Shown: piece by piece, positions 8,701 through 18,271 of the stretch
Numbering within the stretch: position 1 is the stretch's first letter
How the letters are laid out: every line of letters begins with the position of its first letter
Origin: Puniceicoccaceae bacterium 5H
GTDB taxonomy: Bacteria; Verrucomicrobiota; Verrucomicrobiia; Opitutales; Oceanipulchritudinaceae
Direction: 5' to 3'
DNA length: 64,000 bases
Assembly (NCBI GenBank): GCA_009772895.1
Contig: WOUP01000018.1
Coordinates: 1-64,000 of the forward strand
Made by a program: the position numbers and the translations under genes
The notes under the pieces: generated by a model
Seen by the model: only the letters and a program-made list of their open reading frames with translations
Database searches by the model: none
What the model was told of the DNA's origin: nothing

Positions 8701-9016
8701 GGCCGACCAGTGCGGGCTTGATCACCTCCTGCCGGTAGAAAAAGTCGTAGCCGGCATTGGCCTTGTCCTGCGCCTTGAAGATGCGCCCGCCGATCTCGGG
8801 CAGCAGCTCGAGGTAGACGTAGTCGTTTTCGAGCACCACCAACTGGTAGTTCACGTCGCGGGGCTCGTCGTAGACCTTGTCGATAAACGGCAGCGGATAG
8901 ATCTTGCCGCTGGAGCCCTGATAGACCCGCTTGTCGAAAAACATCGGGTTTTTGTCGGGCGTGCCGACGGGGTAGGTCGGGATGCTCTGTTGGCGGAGGG
9001 TTGCTTGGACGGACAT
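5783..9016 (-). CDS. DUF5107 domain protein with C-terminal TPR array
   Basis: A 1077-residue protein without a signal peptide. Residues 1-400 match the DUF5107 pattern: aromatic-rich, with the order L-P-E-I-G-G-R-I-F, W-I-S-G-G-A-E-F-N-W-P-Q-H-H-R and P-F-G-W-A-W-D-R-E-L, resembling a galactose-mutarotase-like beta-sandwich. Residues about 460-1077 are repeated helical TPR units, including A-H-L-G-L-G-R and A-Y-W-N-V. The biochemical role of DUF5107 is not established to my knowledge; the conserved Glu/His/Trp-rich face suggests sugar binding or catalysis. It is the third gene of the GH2-GH35 run, 19 bases after GH35, so it is likely used in breakdown of the same galactoside. Confidence 0.85.
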   Translation of the reverse strand: MSVQATLRQQSIPTYPVGTPDKNPMFFDKRVYQGSSGKIYPLPFIDKVYDEPRDVNYQLVVLENDYVYLELLPEIGGRIFKAQDKANAGYDFFYRQEVIKPALVGLAGPWISGGAEFNWPQHHRPGTFLPTDVYIEEEDDGARTVWMSELDPLTRLKGMHGIRLRPGSAVVELRARLHNRTPRAHTFLWWANIAARVHDQYQSFFPPDVHYVADHAVRAMSSFPKAENHYYGIDYAARPGANDLSWYKNIPVPTSYMVCETGYGFFGGYDFAQQGGFIHVANRHISPGKKQWTWGNHPFGWAWDRELTDTGGPYVELMAGVYTDNQPDFSYLMPTEEKHFSQCWWPFQQIGPVQEASEEAAIRLVALEDGKFEAAVVASRRFEQAQIELKRGDTTVHQATVTLAPDQPWQRSDFALEGHPLSDFELRVMDAHGKLLLRYRPAAQTQTVRHREQATEPPAPTETDTLDELILIAEHLEQYRHPTRAPEPYWQEALRRDPGEARAHLGLGRKLLRQGAFEKARAALQRAVDRLTARHPNPETGEAHYYLGLALRYLGRCEEAYAALYKSTWNYAWRAPAYFELACLDLRRSDERKAREHAEEALETNRRHHQALVLLAALDRRNQREPQALARLQRVLQRDPLDPWALAEEALLRDDFDTLHQRTRNDAQTVLDIAFAYANAGLDEDAVQVLLWHHQTPPVPVAVPPLLSASPSTHYLLAFLLDRMGLTDAAAAELTEAHSLSRDYFFPSRLDEQLVLNWALQQEPSDATAAFGLGNYLYDKAQQEGAIAHWERCVADEPDFATAWRNLGIAYWNVRRDGDQAQHAYSRALSADPADARLVFEADQLEKKLQAPTADRLAFMLRHEERVRERDDACVEFATLLNDDRQPEAALDLLLSRRFHPWEGGEGKVLLQYKRAHLLLAQAALKAPQPKRALDHCERALEPPQTLGETYHPLQNQADIHFWRGKALRALGREDEAVAAFERCVQTTGDFQQMAVVPFSELSIYAGRALQELGRTDDAQALFQRILAYVAETRPQPAKIDYFATSLPNLLVFDEDPQETRDAQLDRLEKLARKALG

Positions 9017-9035
9017 CGGAAAGAGGGGGGGCGGA

Positions 9036-11432
9036 TTACTTGGCGGCGGGCAGCGCGAGGCCGGTGGCGTATTGTGGGGTCAGGGTAACGCGGCGGATTT
9101 GCAGGAGTCGGTTCTCGCCAGCGGGGAACTCGGGTTGGTGCGCGGGGTCGAAGTCTTTGAGAAAGGTGGCGTCGCGGCGGAGCGGGGCAAAGACGATGAT
9201 CATATCGTGTGGGTCCAGGCGGTCGGCGAACTTGCGCAAGCCGATGCGCCACGGTTTGCCGTGAAACAGGTGGTCGGCCACCAGCTCACCGTCGATGAAG
9301 GCCAGGGCGCGGTCGCCCACGTAGTCGATATCGAGGTAGACGTCGTGCAGGCCGTTGAGCCCTTCGCTTTGGTGGACCCGCAACTTGTCCCCGCCGATGC
9401 GTTCGATCGCGTAGCCCGGTTCGCGCTCCGGCAGCTGCAGCGTGTAGGTGGTCAGGCCGGCGTGGGCGGCAGGAGTGGGCTGGAGCGTGCCGTTTTCAGC
9501 CTCCGGGGAGGCGGAAAGAAGCGGATAGAATGCGATCTGGGTGTCGGGCGCGCCGGTGGCGATGATTTGCAGGTCTTCGCCCTGGGGCAGCACGAGGGCA
9601 GGCGAGATGGCGATGTGCGCCGCGTCTGCGCGGTAGGTTTGCAGCGCGGTGCGATACGGCAGCACGAGCACGTCGACCTCCGGCAGGTGGACCTCGAAGG
9701 GCGCGTCGGCCTTGCCCTGCACGACGGTGGGCTGGGCTTGGCCGGGCAGATCGAAGACCAGCTCGGGATCCATGCCCGGATGGGCGACGAAGACGTAGCG
9801 GGGGCGCTCGCCCGCGAGGCGCAGCAGCGGCTGCACGGTCGCATAGCGCAGGGTGTAGGGGCCGACCGGGAAGTTGACCGGCAGCACGGCCCAGGTCCCC
9901 TCCGGCACATCGAAGCCGCCCTCGTCGGGGATGCGGATTGTCTTGCCCTGCAGGGTCACCTCGAGGCTCTGGTCGTGTAGATCGGGCAGGTCGAGGTGAT
10001 CCTGAAAATTGTGCAGAAAGATAAAGCCGCTCTCGCCATCGGTGCGGGCCGCGAAACGCAGCTGGCTCGTGCTTTGCGGCTCGAGGGCGGCGTTCGATTC
10101 GGGCAGGACGGTGCGCATGGGCGCGAGCTGATCCCCGAAGTTCTGCAGGAAGAAGTGCAACAGCTTGACGCTCTGGAAGTGAGAACGCACTTGCCCGAAT
10201 TCTCCCACCGGAGCCTGAAAGTCGTAATTGATCTTCAGGTGGCCGTTGGGCGCCTCGTTGTAATAGTGGCCGAAGACGGGGGTGGAGCCGCCGTGAAACA
10301 TGTAGTAGCCGATGCCGTTGGAGCCGCTGCCGAGGGCGCGTGTGATCAGCGGAGCGAGGCTCTCCTCGCGGTAATATGGGCGGCGGCGGTAGATCGGCAT
10401 GATGCCCGGCCCGATCTCGGCGGAAAGCGAGGGATACAGCTCGGGCTCATAGCTGACGGGGCTGTAATCCGGATGCTGATGTAAGTCGGTGTAGAGGTAA
10501 AAGGGGCTGGGCTTGGGATCCGACCAGAAGGTGTAGGCGTAGCAGCCGGAGACGGGCAGACTGCCTTGCGGCACGATCGCGGCGTTGCCCCAGCCGGTGG
10601 CGGTGTAGAGCGGCGTCTCCATGCCGTGCTTCTGCGCCAGCTGCTTGAGCGTGCGCATGTGTTCGCGTCCGTAGGCCGCATGCGGGTTTACGCCGTCGGT
10701 ATCCGAAATCTGGCTGTAGGTGACGCTCTCGTTGAGGTCCGCCACGGTGTATTCGTGCGGCGAATCCCCATAGGTAAAGGACCAGGGCGAGGCCGAGTGC
10801 TGGTATTCGTTCTCCAACTGGATGCCGATGATCGGACCGCCGTCCTTGAAATACAGGCCCTTTAGCTGGTCCGCCACGTGCGCATACCAGTGATCCACAT
10901 ACTCCAGGTAACCCGGATCGTTGGAACGCACCTCAAAGGGCCGCCCGTAGAGCCAGTCCGGCAGGCCGCCGTTGCGCATCTCTCCGTGGCAGAAGGGGCC
11001 GACGCGGGCGATGACGTCGAAGCCCTCCTCCTGACACAGTTCCACGAAGGCGCGCAGGTCGAGGTCGTCGCTGAAGTCGAACTGGCCGGGCCGCCGCTCG
11101 TGCAGGTTCCAGAAGACGTAGGTTGCGACGGTGTTGATGCCGCCGGCCTTGAGCTTGCGCAGCGATTCCTGCCAGTAAGCCCGCGGGTAGCGCGAGAAGT
11201 GGAACTCCGCGACGATGGGAATGAAGGGCTCGCCGTTGCGCTCCAGGTAAAAGCTGTTGACCTCGATGCGCGTGCCATCGGGCGCGGTGCCGCCGAGATC
11301 GAGATGGCCGCGCCGGATCTCCGGCAACGGCTGGTCGAGGTCGATCGTATTCACGTGCTGCCCCGCAGCGAGCGGCAGGCCGCACCAGGGGCAGAGTAAC
11401 AGGAGCAGGGGGAACGGACGAAAGGGGGTCAT
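9036..11432 (-). CDS. Glycoside hydrolase family 35 (beta-galactosidase type), exported
   Basis: A 798-residue protein with a signal peptide (M-T-P-F-R-P-F-P-L-L-L-L-L-C-P). The GH35 barrel covers about residues 45-390: F-H-F-S-R-Y-P-R-A-Y-W, then G-I-N-T-V-A-T-Y-V-F-W-N-L-H-E, V-G-P-F-C-H-G-E-M, and I-G-I-Q-L-E-N-E-Y, where the Glu of the last N-E-Y is the expected acid/base. S-A-E-I-G-P-G near residue 336 carries the likely nucleophile. The C-terminal half is beta-rich and lacks strong motifs. GH35 enzymes remove terminal beta-galactosyl residues. It follows the GH2 gene by 95 bases on the same strand and precedes the DUF5107 gene. Confidence 0.92.
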   Translation of the reverse strand: MTPFRPFPLLLLLCPWCGLPLAAGQHVNTIDLDQPLPEIRRGHLDLGGTAPDGTRIEVNSFYLERNGEPFIPIVAEFHFSRYPRAYWQESLRKLKAGGINTVATYVFWNLHERRPGQFDFSDDLDLRAFVELCQEEGFDVIARVGPFCHGEMRNGGLPDWLYGRPFEVRSNDPGYLEYVDHWYAHVADQLKGLYFKDGGPIIGIQLENEYQHSASPWSFTYGDSPHEYTVADLNESVTYSQISDTDGVNPHAAYGREHMRTLKQLAQKHGMETPLYTATGWGNAAIVPQGSLPVSGCYAYTFWSDPKPSPFYLYTDLHQHPDYSPVSYEPELYPSLSAEIGPGIMPIYRRRPYYREESLAPLITRALGSGSNGIGYYMFHGGSTPVFGHYYNEAPNGHLKINYDFQAPVGEFGQVRSHFQSVKLLHFFLQNFGDQLAPMRTVLPESNAALEPQSTSQLRFAARTDGESGFIFLHNFQDHLDLPDLHDQSLEVTLQGKTIRIPDEGGFDVPEGTWAVLPVNFPVGPYTLRYATVQPLLRLAGERPRYVFVAHPGMDPELVFDLPGQAQPTVVQGKADAPFEVHLPEVDVLVLPYRTALQTYRADAAHIAISPALVLPQGEDLQIIATGAPDTQIAFYPLLSASPEAENGTLQPTPAAHAGLTTYTLQLPEREPGYAIERIGGDKLRVHQSEGLNGLHDVYLDIDYVGDRALAFIDGELVADHLFHGKPWRIGLRKFADRLDPHDMIIVFAPLRRDATFLKDFDPAHQPEFPAGENRLLQIRRVTLTPQYATGLALPAAK

Positions 11433-11486
11433 CGGATAAGTTTATCATCCTTACCCGCGGCCCCAAAGCGTGCCAGTTTGCGAGGA

Positions 11487-11499
11487 TCAGACGGTCTGA
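11487..11499. promoter_or_regulatory. 13-bp palindrome between GH2 and GH35 genes
   Basis: TCAGAC-G-GTCTGA is a perfect palindrome with 6-bp arms in the 95-base gap. It could be an operator or a short mRNA hairpin that adjusts expression of the downstream gene; no T-run follows, so it is not an obvious terminator. Confidence 0.35.
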
Positions 11500-11527
11500 C
11501 TGCCCCCTGCGCCGTAGCGGGCGTCCG

Positions 11528-14319
11528 CTATTCGCGATCCTGCGCCTGGGCTTCGACTTCCATCTGGGCCTGCTCGAGCCCTTCGCCCCTGGCAGTCAGG
11601 GTGATGGTGCCGGATTCGCCCGTGTTCTGCACGATGACCTGAGCGAGGCCATTGAAGGCCTTGCGCTGGTAGGGCGCCGCCGGGGTGCGGAAGTTCCAGC
11701 GTGCGGGCTCGGCGTTGGCCGTCGTCTCGCGCTCGCGCCAGTCCTTGAACGGCAGGGCGTCGATCTCCAGGACGTTGCCCTTGTCGCGCAGCGGCAGGTC
11801 TTGCATGGGGAACTCAGCGGTGGCCGCTTCGCGGTCCGCCTTGTGGTAGAGCTTCTGGCCGTTGAGGGTGACGGTCTGCTCGCGTCCGATGGCGGTCAGC
11901 AAGAGGCGTGCTTGCTCACGATCCTGCAGGTCCGGGCGGTCGAAGCGGGCTTCGAAGTGGACCGGCGTTTCGGTGTCGGCCGCGGGCGGAGCCTCCCAAT
12001 CGCCGATCGTCTGGCTGCGCATGCTCGGCACGTTGCGTTCAGCTTCGTGGGAAGAAGGGTTGCCGTTGCCGACGCCGATGATCTTGCCGGGACCGTCGAT
12101 CTCGAAATGCACGAGGTCGTCGGCGGTCGGAACGGTATGGCCGTTCCGGTCCTCGATGCTCACCTTGATCACGGCCACATCGCTCCCATCGGCGGCGATG
12201 GTGGGGCGATCGGCTTCCAGCGCCACGGCGGCACTCGGGCCGGTGGTCACGCGCTTGTCCTCCAGCACCAGCTTGCCGTCGGTGTAGCCCTTGGCCACGA
12301 TCTCGCCCGGTTCGTAGGTCACGTCCCAGGCGAGGCTGCCGTTTTCGGGCATCTCCTTGCGGCCTTGCGACTCGCCGTTGACGAAGAGTTCGACCTCCTC
12401 GCAGTTGCTGTGGGCGTGCACCGTGATGGTTTCGCCTTCGCGCCCTTCCCAATTCCAGTGCGGGAAGACGTGCAGCACGGGCGCGTCCTGCCACCAGGAC
12501 TTCAGGTAGTAAAAGCCGTCCTTGGGGAAGCCGCAGTTGTCCAGGATGCCGAACTGCGACAGCACCGCCGGCCAACCATAAGGCGTCGGCTCGCCGCGGT
12601 AGTCGAAGCCCGTCCAGTAAAAGACGCCTGCCGCGTAGTCGCGGGCGGCATAGTGCTGCCAGCCCAGCTCGGCATTACCGCCGGAAGAGCCGTCCTCCTG
12701 GGGCGGCAGGTGGGCGAGGTCCGCATTTTCGTAGTAGATGCCGCGCGTCGCCTGGGTCGTGGTTTCCTCGGTGCCGACGATGATCTGCTCCGGGTATTCG
12801 CGGTGCTGCTGATCGGTGTCGCCGTGCTTGATGTAATTGACGCCCATCACCTCGATGGTGGTCGAGATGCCGCCCCAGCCGCCGCTGATCGCCGCCGTCA
12901 CCCGGCGGGTGGGGTCGAGACGCTTGGTGAAGCGCTGCATGTAATCCGCGATGCGCGCGCCCTTGATGTTGCCCTCGATGGCCCATTCCTCGTTGCCGAC
13001 CGACCACAGGATCACGCTCGGGTGATTGCGGTCGCGCACGATCAGGTGTTCGAGCTGGTCGAGGTGGTAATCGTTGATGCCCATCAGGCGGTTCTCGTCG
13101 ATCACGAGCATGCCGAGGCGGTCGCAGGCATCCAGCAGGGCGGGGGAGGCCGGATGGTGGGACACGCGGTAGGCATTGCTGCCCATCTCCTTCAGCTTGC
13201 GGATGCGGTATTCCTGCATCGCATCGGGCAGGGCGACCCCGATCCCGGCGTGGTCCTGGTGGTTGTTGGTGCCCTTCAGCTTCACGTGGCGCCCGTTGAG
13301 GAAGAACCCGTGGTCCGGATCGAAACGGATCTCGCGGATGCCGAAATCGGTGGTGTAGCGGTCGACTTCCCGGCCCGCTTCGTCGGTGATGCGGGTGACC
13401 AGCTGGTAGAGGTAAGGTGTGTCCAGATCCCACAGTTGCGGATCCCCGACTTCGACCGCCTGGTCGTGCTTCAGCGTCTGGCCTGGATCGAGGCTCAGTT
13501 CGGTCGGATCGCTCTCGACGACCACGTTGCCGTCGGCGTCGACCACCGTTTGCTGGAGCTGGAAGGTCGCGCGCTCAGTGCGCTCGTTCACGACCTGCGT
13601 CTCGACCGCGACCGTAGCGCCGCCGCCGTCGTGGAGATCCGTCCGGACGAAGGTGCCGTATTGGCGACGTGCAAGGGGTTGGTCTTGAGCAGGTAAGCGT
13701 GGCGGTAGATGCCGGCGCCCTCATAATACCAACCCTCTTCCATCGAGGCATCGGCGCGGACCACGACCACGTTTTCGCCGCCGTAGTTGAGGTATTCGGA
13801 AATGTCGTAGCTCTGGGAGACGTAGCCGCTGGGTTCCTGGCCGACGAAGAAGCCGTTTACGAAGACGGCGGCGTCGCGGTAGATGCCGTTGAACTCCACG
13901 CGGATGCGTTTGCCGAGGTCGGACTCCGGGATGTCGAAGGTCTTGCGGTACCAGCCGACGCTGTGCTCGGGGTAACCGGGCCCGACCGTCTTGAAGCCGT
14001 GGCTGTAGCTCGCGTCTTCCGCGAAGCCGAGCGCCGGCACCCAGTCGTGGGGCAGGGACAGCTCGCGCCAGCCGCGGTCGTCGAACAACGGGTTGGCCGG
14101 GCCGTCGCCATAGCCCGTTTTGGCAAGGTAAGAAAAATACCCGGTGGCAAAGTTCCAATCGGCGTCCTTGTCGGTCGCATGACCCAGCGCAAAGCGCCAG
14201 TCTTCATCGATATTGGAGCGGGTACGGGATTCAGAATGAGCGATACTAGCTTGTGCGCTGGGGGCGTAGACGAGGGCGCCCAGGAGGCACAAGGGAAGGA
14301 ACCTGCGGGGGATGTGCAT
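11528..14319 (-). pseudogene. GH2 beta-galactosidase-type enzyme split by a one-base frameshift near 13,663
   Basis: Two minus-strand frames together make one GH2 enzyme of about 930 residues. The N-terminal part (start 14319, stop 13588) has a signal peptide, the jelly-roll sugar-binding domain (L-P-H-D-W, G-W-Y-R-K-T-F) and the motif E-G-A-G-I-Y-R-H. After P-L-H-V-A the frame goes wrong; the sense continues in another frame as Y-G-T-F-V-R-T-D-L and is open to the stop at 11528. That part carries the catalytic domain, with acid/base Glu in W-S-V-G-N-E-E-W and probable nucleophile in G-T-E-E-T-T, then a DUF4982-like and Ig-like C-terminus. Adding one base in the run at 13661-13665 restores the frame. 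It may be a sequencing slip or a true recent mutation. Confidence 0.88.
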
Positions 14320-14354
14320 GGGAGTCAGTTTTGTGCGGTTGGGGGACCGGCCAT

Positions 14355-14370
14355 GAAACTTTGCAGTTTC
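14355..14370. promoter_or_regulatory. Inverted repeat upstream of the GH2-GH35-DUF5107 operon
   Basis: GAAACT-TTGC-AGTTTC (6-bp perfect arms, 4-base centre) lies 36 bases before the GH2 start, in the gap shared with the isomerase gene end. Position and symmetry fit a repressor or activator site for the cluster; the regulator is not in the window. Confidence 0.4.
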
Positions 14371-14470
14371 GTCTGGCTCGAATCAACCCCGATTCACAAA
14401 AAAGCGCCCAACGGTGCCGCGAAAAGCGCGCATCCCCGGCGATTTCGTCAGCCCGCGTATCAGTTTGCGC

Positions 14471-16087
14471 CTACCATGGCTGGCCGTCGGCCCGGGTGCC
14501 GCAGAGCTGCACGGCGAGGCCGAGGCGGTGGGCCAGCTCTGCCTTGGCATACAGGCAGTGGTCGGCTTCGGCGGCGCTGTGGGCGTAGGCCACGTTGAGG
14601 TGGTTGGCCTTGTGCTGGGCCATCATCTGATCGCGGCTGATCCCGTAGGTGACGGCGTGCATGATGGGCCATTGCGGCGTGGTTGCGTCCAGGCGGCGAC
14701 GCGTTTCCGCCTCGGGTAGTTCGATCGCCCTGGCGCGGCCGAGGTCCATCTTCAGGCGTCGGTCTTCAATGTAGATGCGGCTCCAGACGATTTCCCCCGC
14801 CTTGGCCACCCCTTGCAGGGTGCTGCCTCCGAGTTGGAAGAACATGGGCGGCTGGCGATAGCCATGGCTGCCCGGCCAGCCGCCGGCGTGGTGCTCGACG
14901 GGAGCAGCGCCGCTGATGAGCAAGACCCATATGTAGGCGTCGGTCGTGCCGGAGGCATCCCAGTCGCCCCAGCGCAAGTCGTGTAGCGTCGTCTCCGGCG
15001 GCTGTTTGAGCGCGCGATGGACGCGGTTGGTGAGGATGGCATCGAGGCCCGCGCATTCGTCCACTTCGTTGAAGTGCGGGTAGGGCAGGCCCTCCTTGAT
15101 CACTGCGCCGCGGCCATTCCTGACGGGTGGGCGCTCGCTGCTGTTGAGCATGCCTTCCACGAGGTCGGAGGCAGGGCAGAGGTCCTTCAGCCCTTGCTGG
15201 TATTGGATGCCGATGGCTTCGCAGCCAAAACGGTCACCTATCCGGCAGGCGGCGATGTACATGCGGCACTGTTCGAGCACTTGCGCGCGCGTCAGGTCCG
15301 TCCGGGGATCCTCGCCGTAGTGAAAGTTGAAGCCCCGTTCTTCGATGAAGCGGTAGACGGCTGCGGCTTCGTCGTCGCTCACCTCGCGCATGGCGGCGTA
15401 GAGCGCGCTTTGGCTCAAGCGCTCCTTGCAGATGCCCAGGGGAAACAGCAACTCATCAGGGATCAAGGCGTTGTACATGCCCATGCAGAACTCGTCGAAG
15501 ACGCCCATGATCGCCTTGTGCCGGTCGAGATCGGCGGCGATCTGGGCGGCCACCATCTTGAACTCGCCGGGCGTGCGGCTGTGGTCGTAGAGCTGCACGT
15601 GGTTGCGCGCATGTTCACAACGCCCGGTCTCCAGCCACGTCTTCAGCTTTTGGCGAAAGGCGGTGTCTTGCGCGAAGTCTTCGCTCCAGAGCGTGCTGTA
15701 GCGCACCCCCGCCTTGGTCAACGAGCCGTTGAGGTTGAGCAGGCCGACGAGCCCGGGCCAGGTGCCGGACCAGTTGGCAACGGTCAGGATGGGGCCGCGG
15801 TGAGCGATGAGGCCGGCCAGGACGTGATGCGAATATTGCCAAACGGCTTCGGCCACGATCAGCGGGGCATCGCGGTCGACCTGCGCAAAGACGTCGAGGC
15901 CCTCGCGCTGGCTGGCAATGAAGCCGTGCTGCTCGTCCGGCTTGAAAGGGTGGGCGCGCTGCAGCGAATAGCCGCAGCTGTTGACGGCGCGTTCGAGCGC
16001 GGATTCCAGCTCAGCCTGGGCGGGCCAGCATTGTTGGTTGGCGGCCGGACGCAGGTCTCCGTTGGCGATCAAGAGAATTTCGGGCAT
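14471..16087 (-). CDS. L-fucose/L-arabinose isomerase-like protein
   Basis: A 538-residue cytoplasmic protein starting at ATG 16087 ([11 protein letters not shown]). The frame is open further upstream, but that stretch is low-quality sequence antisense to the GH172 gene. The order of motifs fits the fucose/arabinose isomerase fold: [11 protein letters not shown] near residue 115, a central [21 protein letters not shown] and a C-terminal [10 protein letters not shown]. Members interconvert aldoses and ketoses with a bound divalent metal; many in this phylum are only called isomerase-like. It is divergent from GH172 and probably acts on the sugar that enzyme releases. Confidence 0.78.
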   Translation of the reverse strand: MPEILLIANGDLRPAANQQCWPAQAELESALERAVNSCGYSLQRAHPFKPDEQHGFIASQREGLDVFAQVDRDAPLIVAEAVWQYSHHVLAGLIAHRGPILTVANWSGTWPGLVGLLNLNGSLTKAGVRYSTLWSEDFAQDTAFRQKLKTWLETGRCEHARNHVQLYDHSRTPGEFKMVAAQIAADLDRHKAIMGVFDEFCMGMYNALIPDELLFPLGICKERLSQSALYAAMREVSDDEAAAVYRFIEERGFNFHYGEDPRTDLTRAQVLEQCRMYIAACRIGDRFGCEAIGIQYQQGLKDLCPASDLVEGMLNSSERPPVRNGRGAVIKEGLPYPHFNEVDECAGLDAILTNRVHRALKQPPETTLHDLRWGDWDASGTTDAYIWVLLISGAAPVEHHAGGWPGSHGYRQPPMFFQLGGSTLQGVAKAGEIVWSRIYIEDRRLKMDLGRARAIELPEAETRRRLDATTPQWPIMHAVTYGISRDQMMAQHKANHLNVAYAHSAAEADHCLYAKAELAHRLGLAVQLCGTRADGQPW

Positions 16088-16234
16088 GGGATGGGGTGTG
16101 GAGGGTGAAGCGTTCTCACCAGATGGGCGATCGGCCGACGCGGGCGAGTGGCGGGCTATGAAACGTTGAGTGCACCGAGGGATTCCTCCCGGGCTTCGAT
16201 TATGCTGATTTGCGCGCTGAAGCTTGGAATCGAG

Positions 16235-16256
16235 TGTCTGCAAATGTTTGCATACA
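16235..16256. promoter_or_regulatory. LacI-family-type palindromic operator shared by the isomerase and GH172 genes
   Basis: The arms TGTCTGCAAA (16235-16244) and TTTGCATACA (16247-16256) pair with one mismatch around a two-base centre. The TGCAAA..TTTGCA core is the form commonly seen for LacI/GalR-family sugar repressors. It is 46 bases before the GH172 start and 148 bases before the isomerase start, inside the only divergent gap between them, so one repressor could control both. Confidence 0.7.
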
Positions 16257-16301
16257 TCTCCCTTTGACGACAAGCTTACCTCAGCAACGCCTACCCCTCC
16301 C

Positions 16302-17459
16302 ATGATCGACCCCCACGATTTGTTCCGTCTGCCCGCCGGTGTGGAAACCCGGTGGACGAGCCCTGAAAACTGGACCGGTGCCGTCGGCGCCGGCGGCAAG
16401 ACCCTGCGGGGTCGCAAAGGCGCGCCGTGCTTTTCCCTGGCCGCGGGAGCATCGCGGGTGCTGGCGGAGGAGGCCGGCCGGCCCGGTATGCTGCGGCGGA
16501 TCTGGGCGACCGTCGAACGGCGCGACCCGGAGGTGCTGCGCGGCCTGAGAATCGAGATCTTTTGGGATGGCGCGGCAACGCCGGCGGTCAACGCGCCCTG
16601 GGGAGACTTCTTTGGCCAACCTTTGGGCCGTTGCGCGACTTTTGAGTCGGCCCTGCTCTCCGACCCGGAGGGACGCAGTTTCAATTGCTGCATTCCGATG
16701 CCGTTTCGCCAAGGCATGCGCGTGGTGGTGCACAATGAGAGCGCTGTGGATATCCAGAAGTTTTACTTCGACGTTAACTATACGCTCGGGGACCGCCATC
16801 CGGAGGACATGCTTTATTTCCATGCCTGGTGGCACCGTGAGGCCCCGACGCAGTTACGTCAGGATTTTGCCTTGTTGCCTTACGTGGAGGGCGCAGGCCG
16901 CTTCCTCGGCGTCGTGGTGGGGGTGGTGGCCGACAAGCAACGCTATGGCGATTGCTGGTGGGGCGAAGGCGAATGCAAAGCTTACCTCGACGGCGATCAT
17001 GCGCATCCGACGCTTTGCGGCACGGGCACGGAGGACTACATCGGCACGGCTTGGGGCCAAGGCCAATACGCCCATCGCTATCAAGGCTCACATCTGTTCG
17101 ACGATGCGTCGGGGCTTTACGGCTTTTATCGGTGGCACGTGCCCGACCCGGTCTATTTTCGCCGGTCGATTCAGGTCACGATGCAACAGATCGGCTGCCT
17201 TTTTCCGGCGCAGGCCAAGGATCTGCAGGCGCGTGGCACCGAGGTCTACTCGATCTATGAGCCGGACGAACCGCTGGACCTGGCGGCTTTTTCGCAGGAG
17301 GAGGAAGTAACGCTCTTTGAGCGGCAGGACGACTGGAGTGCGTGCGCGTATTTTTATCTGGATCGCCCTACCAACAACCTGCCTCCGTTGGCCGAGGCGC
17401 GGTCTCGTATCCAAGGTCTCAGCGTGGCGTCCGGGGCGTCCGCGCGCATGGATCAGTGA
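16302..17459 (+). CDS. Glycoside hydrolase family 172 (DUF2961), cytoplasmic
   Basis: A 385-residue protein from ATG 16302; the frame is open 26 codons further but that region holds the operator. No signal peptide. The GH172 double jelly-roll pattern is clear: W-T-S-P-E-N-W-T-G at the start, G-M-L-R-R-I-W, F-Y-F-D-V-N-Y, and [13 protein letters not shown], whose Glu is one of the conserved catalytic acids. Characterised members are inulin-related difructose-dianhydride enzymes, alpha-D-fructofuranosidases and alpha-D-arabinofuranosidases. Neighbouring an isomerase whose family can take L-fucose and D-arabinose suggests a D-arabinofuranoside or related furanoside pathway; that is inference. 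Confidence 0.88.
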   Translation: MIDPHDLFRLPAGVETRWTSPENWTGAVGAGGKTLRGRKGAPCFSLAAGASRVLAEEAGRPGMLRRIWATVERRDPEVLRGLRIEIFWDGAATPAVNAPWGDFFGQPLGRCATFESALLSDPEGRSFNCCIPMPFRQGMRVVVHNESAVDIQKFYFDVNYTLGDRHPEDMLYFHAWWHREAPTQLRQDFALLPYVEGAGRFLGVVVGVVADKQRYGDCWWGEGECKAYLDGDHAHPTLCGTGTEDYIGTAWGQGQYAHRYQGSHLFDDASGLYGFYRWHVPDPVYFRRSIQVTMQQIGCLFPAQAKDLQARGTEVYSIYEPDEPLDLAAFSQEEEVTLFERQDDWSACAYFYLDRPTNNLPPLAEARSRIQGLSVASGASARMDQ

Positions 17460-17475
17460 CGCTGCCGGGCGCTCT

Positions 17476-18186
17476 TTAAGCCGCTTGGCCGACCAGGGTC
17501 ATGATGGCGAGCCACTGGCAGACGGAGCCGCCGAGCACGAAGAGGTGCCAGATAGCGTGGTGAAACTTCATCCGGTGGCACAGGTAAAAGATCACACCGA
17601 CGGAATAGGCGGCGCCACCTGAAAAGAGCAGGATGAAGCCGAGGCTGCTGAGCTTGATAAACAGGGGGACGACTGCCACCACGCACAACCAGCCCATAGC
17701 CAGATAAATGAGGCTGGAGAGCAGGCCGCCGCGTTTGCACGAGATCGCTTCCTTGACGACGCCGGCCACGGCGAGCGCCCAGACGATGCCGAAGAGGGTC
17801 CAGCCGAGCGGCCCGCGCAGGGGCCCCAGCATAAAGGGCGTATAGGTGCCGGCGATCAGCAGATAAATGCACGCGTGGTCCAACTTCAGGAAGAGCCGCT
17901 TGAGGTTCATCCGCCGCACCGTGTGATAGAGAAAGCTGGAGAGGTAGAGCACGATGAGGCTGGCCCCGTAGACCGAGCACGCGACGATCAGCCACGGCGT
18001 GGCATTGAGGCTCGCGTACACGACGGCGAGCACCAGCGCAGTGACCGCCCAGATGAAGCCCAGCCCATGGGTGAGGCTGTTCATCACCTCTTCCGCCGCG
18101 GTGTAGCCGCTGGTCGGATGCACCTCCCCGGTATAGGTGGCCCGGGTGGGCGTCTCTGCTGCTGGCGTCGATTCGGATTCGTGCAT
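17476..18186 (-). CDS. trhA: Hemolysin III family membrane protein (TrhA/YqfA, PAQR superfamily)
   Basis: A 236-residue integral membrane protein with seven hydrophobic segments after a hydrophilic 35-residue N-terminus. Family markers are E-V-M-N-S-L-T-H-G, Y-L-S-S-F-L-Y-H, L-D-H-A-C-I-Y-L-L-I-A-G-T-Y-T-P-F and the C-terminal F-H-H-A-I-W-H-L-F-V-L-G-G, which supply the conserved His/Asp/Ser of the presumed zinc site. Related proteins affect membrane fluidity homeostasis; the hemolysin name is historical. It stands alone between the GH172 and GH43 genes, converging on GH172 with a 16-base gap. Confidence 0.92.
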   Translation of the reverse strand: MHESESTPAAETPTRATYTGEVHPTSGYTAAEEVMNSLTHGLGFIWAVTALVLAVVYASLNATPWLIVACSVYGASLIVLYLSSFLYHTVRRMNLKRLFLKLDHACIYLLIAGTYTPFMLGPLRGPLGWTLFGIVWALAVAGVVKEAISCKRGGLLSSLIYLAMGWLCVVAVVPLFIKLSSLGFILLFSGGAAYSVGVIFYLCHRMKFHHAIWHLFVLGGSVCQWLAIMTLVGQAA

Positions 18187-18271
18187 GTGCCCTATCTTTT
18201 ACCACGGATATGGGATGCCCGCAAGCGGCAGGCCGGGCTTGTCCAAGCATGAGCAGTTGCCGTGATAGGCC

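Noticed and set aside
16088-16735. Upstream extension of the isomerase-like gene to 754 codons
   Set aside because: It runs through the shared operator and antisense to GH172; homologous sequence begins at ATG 16087.
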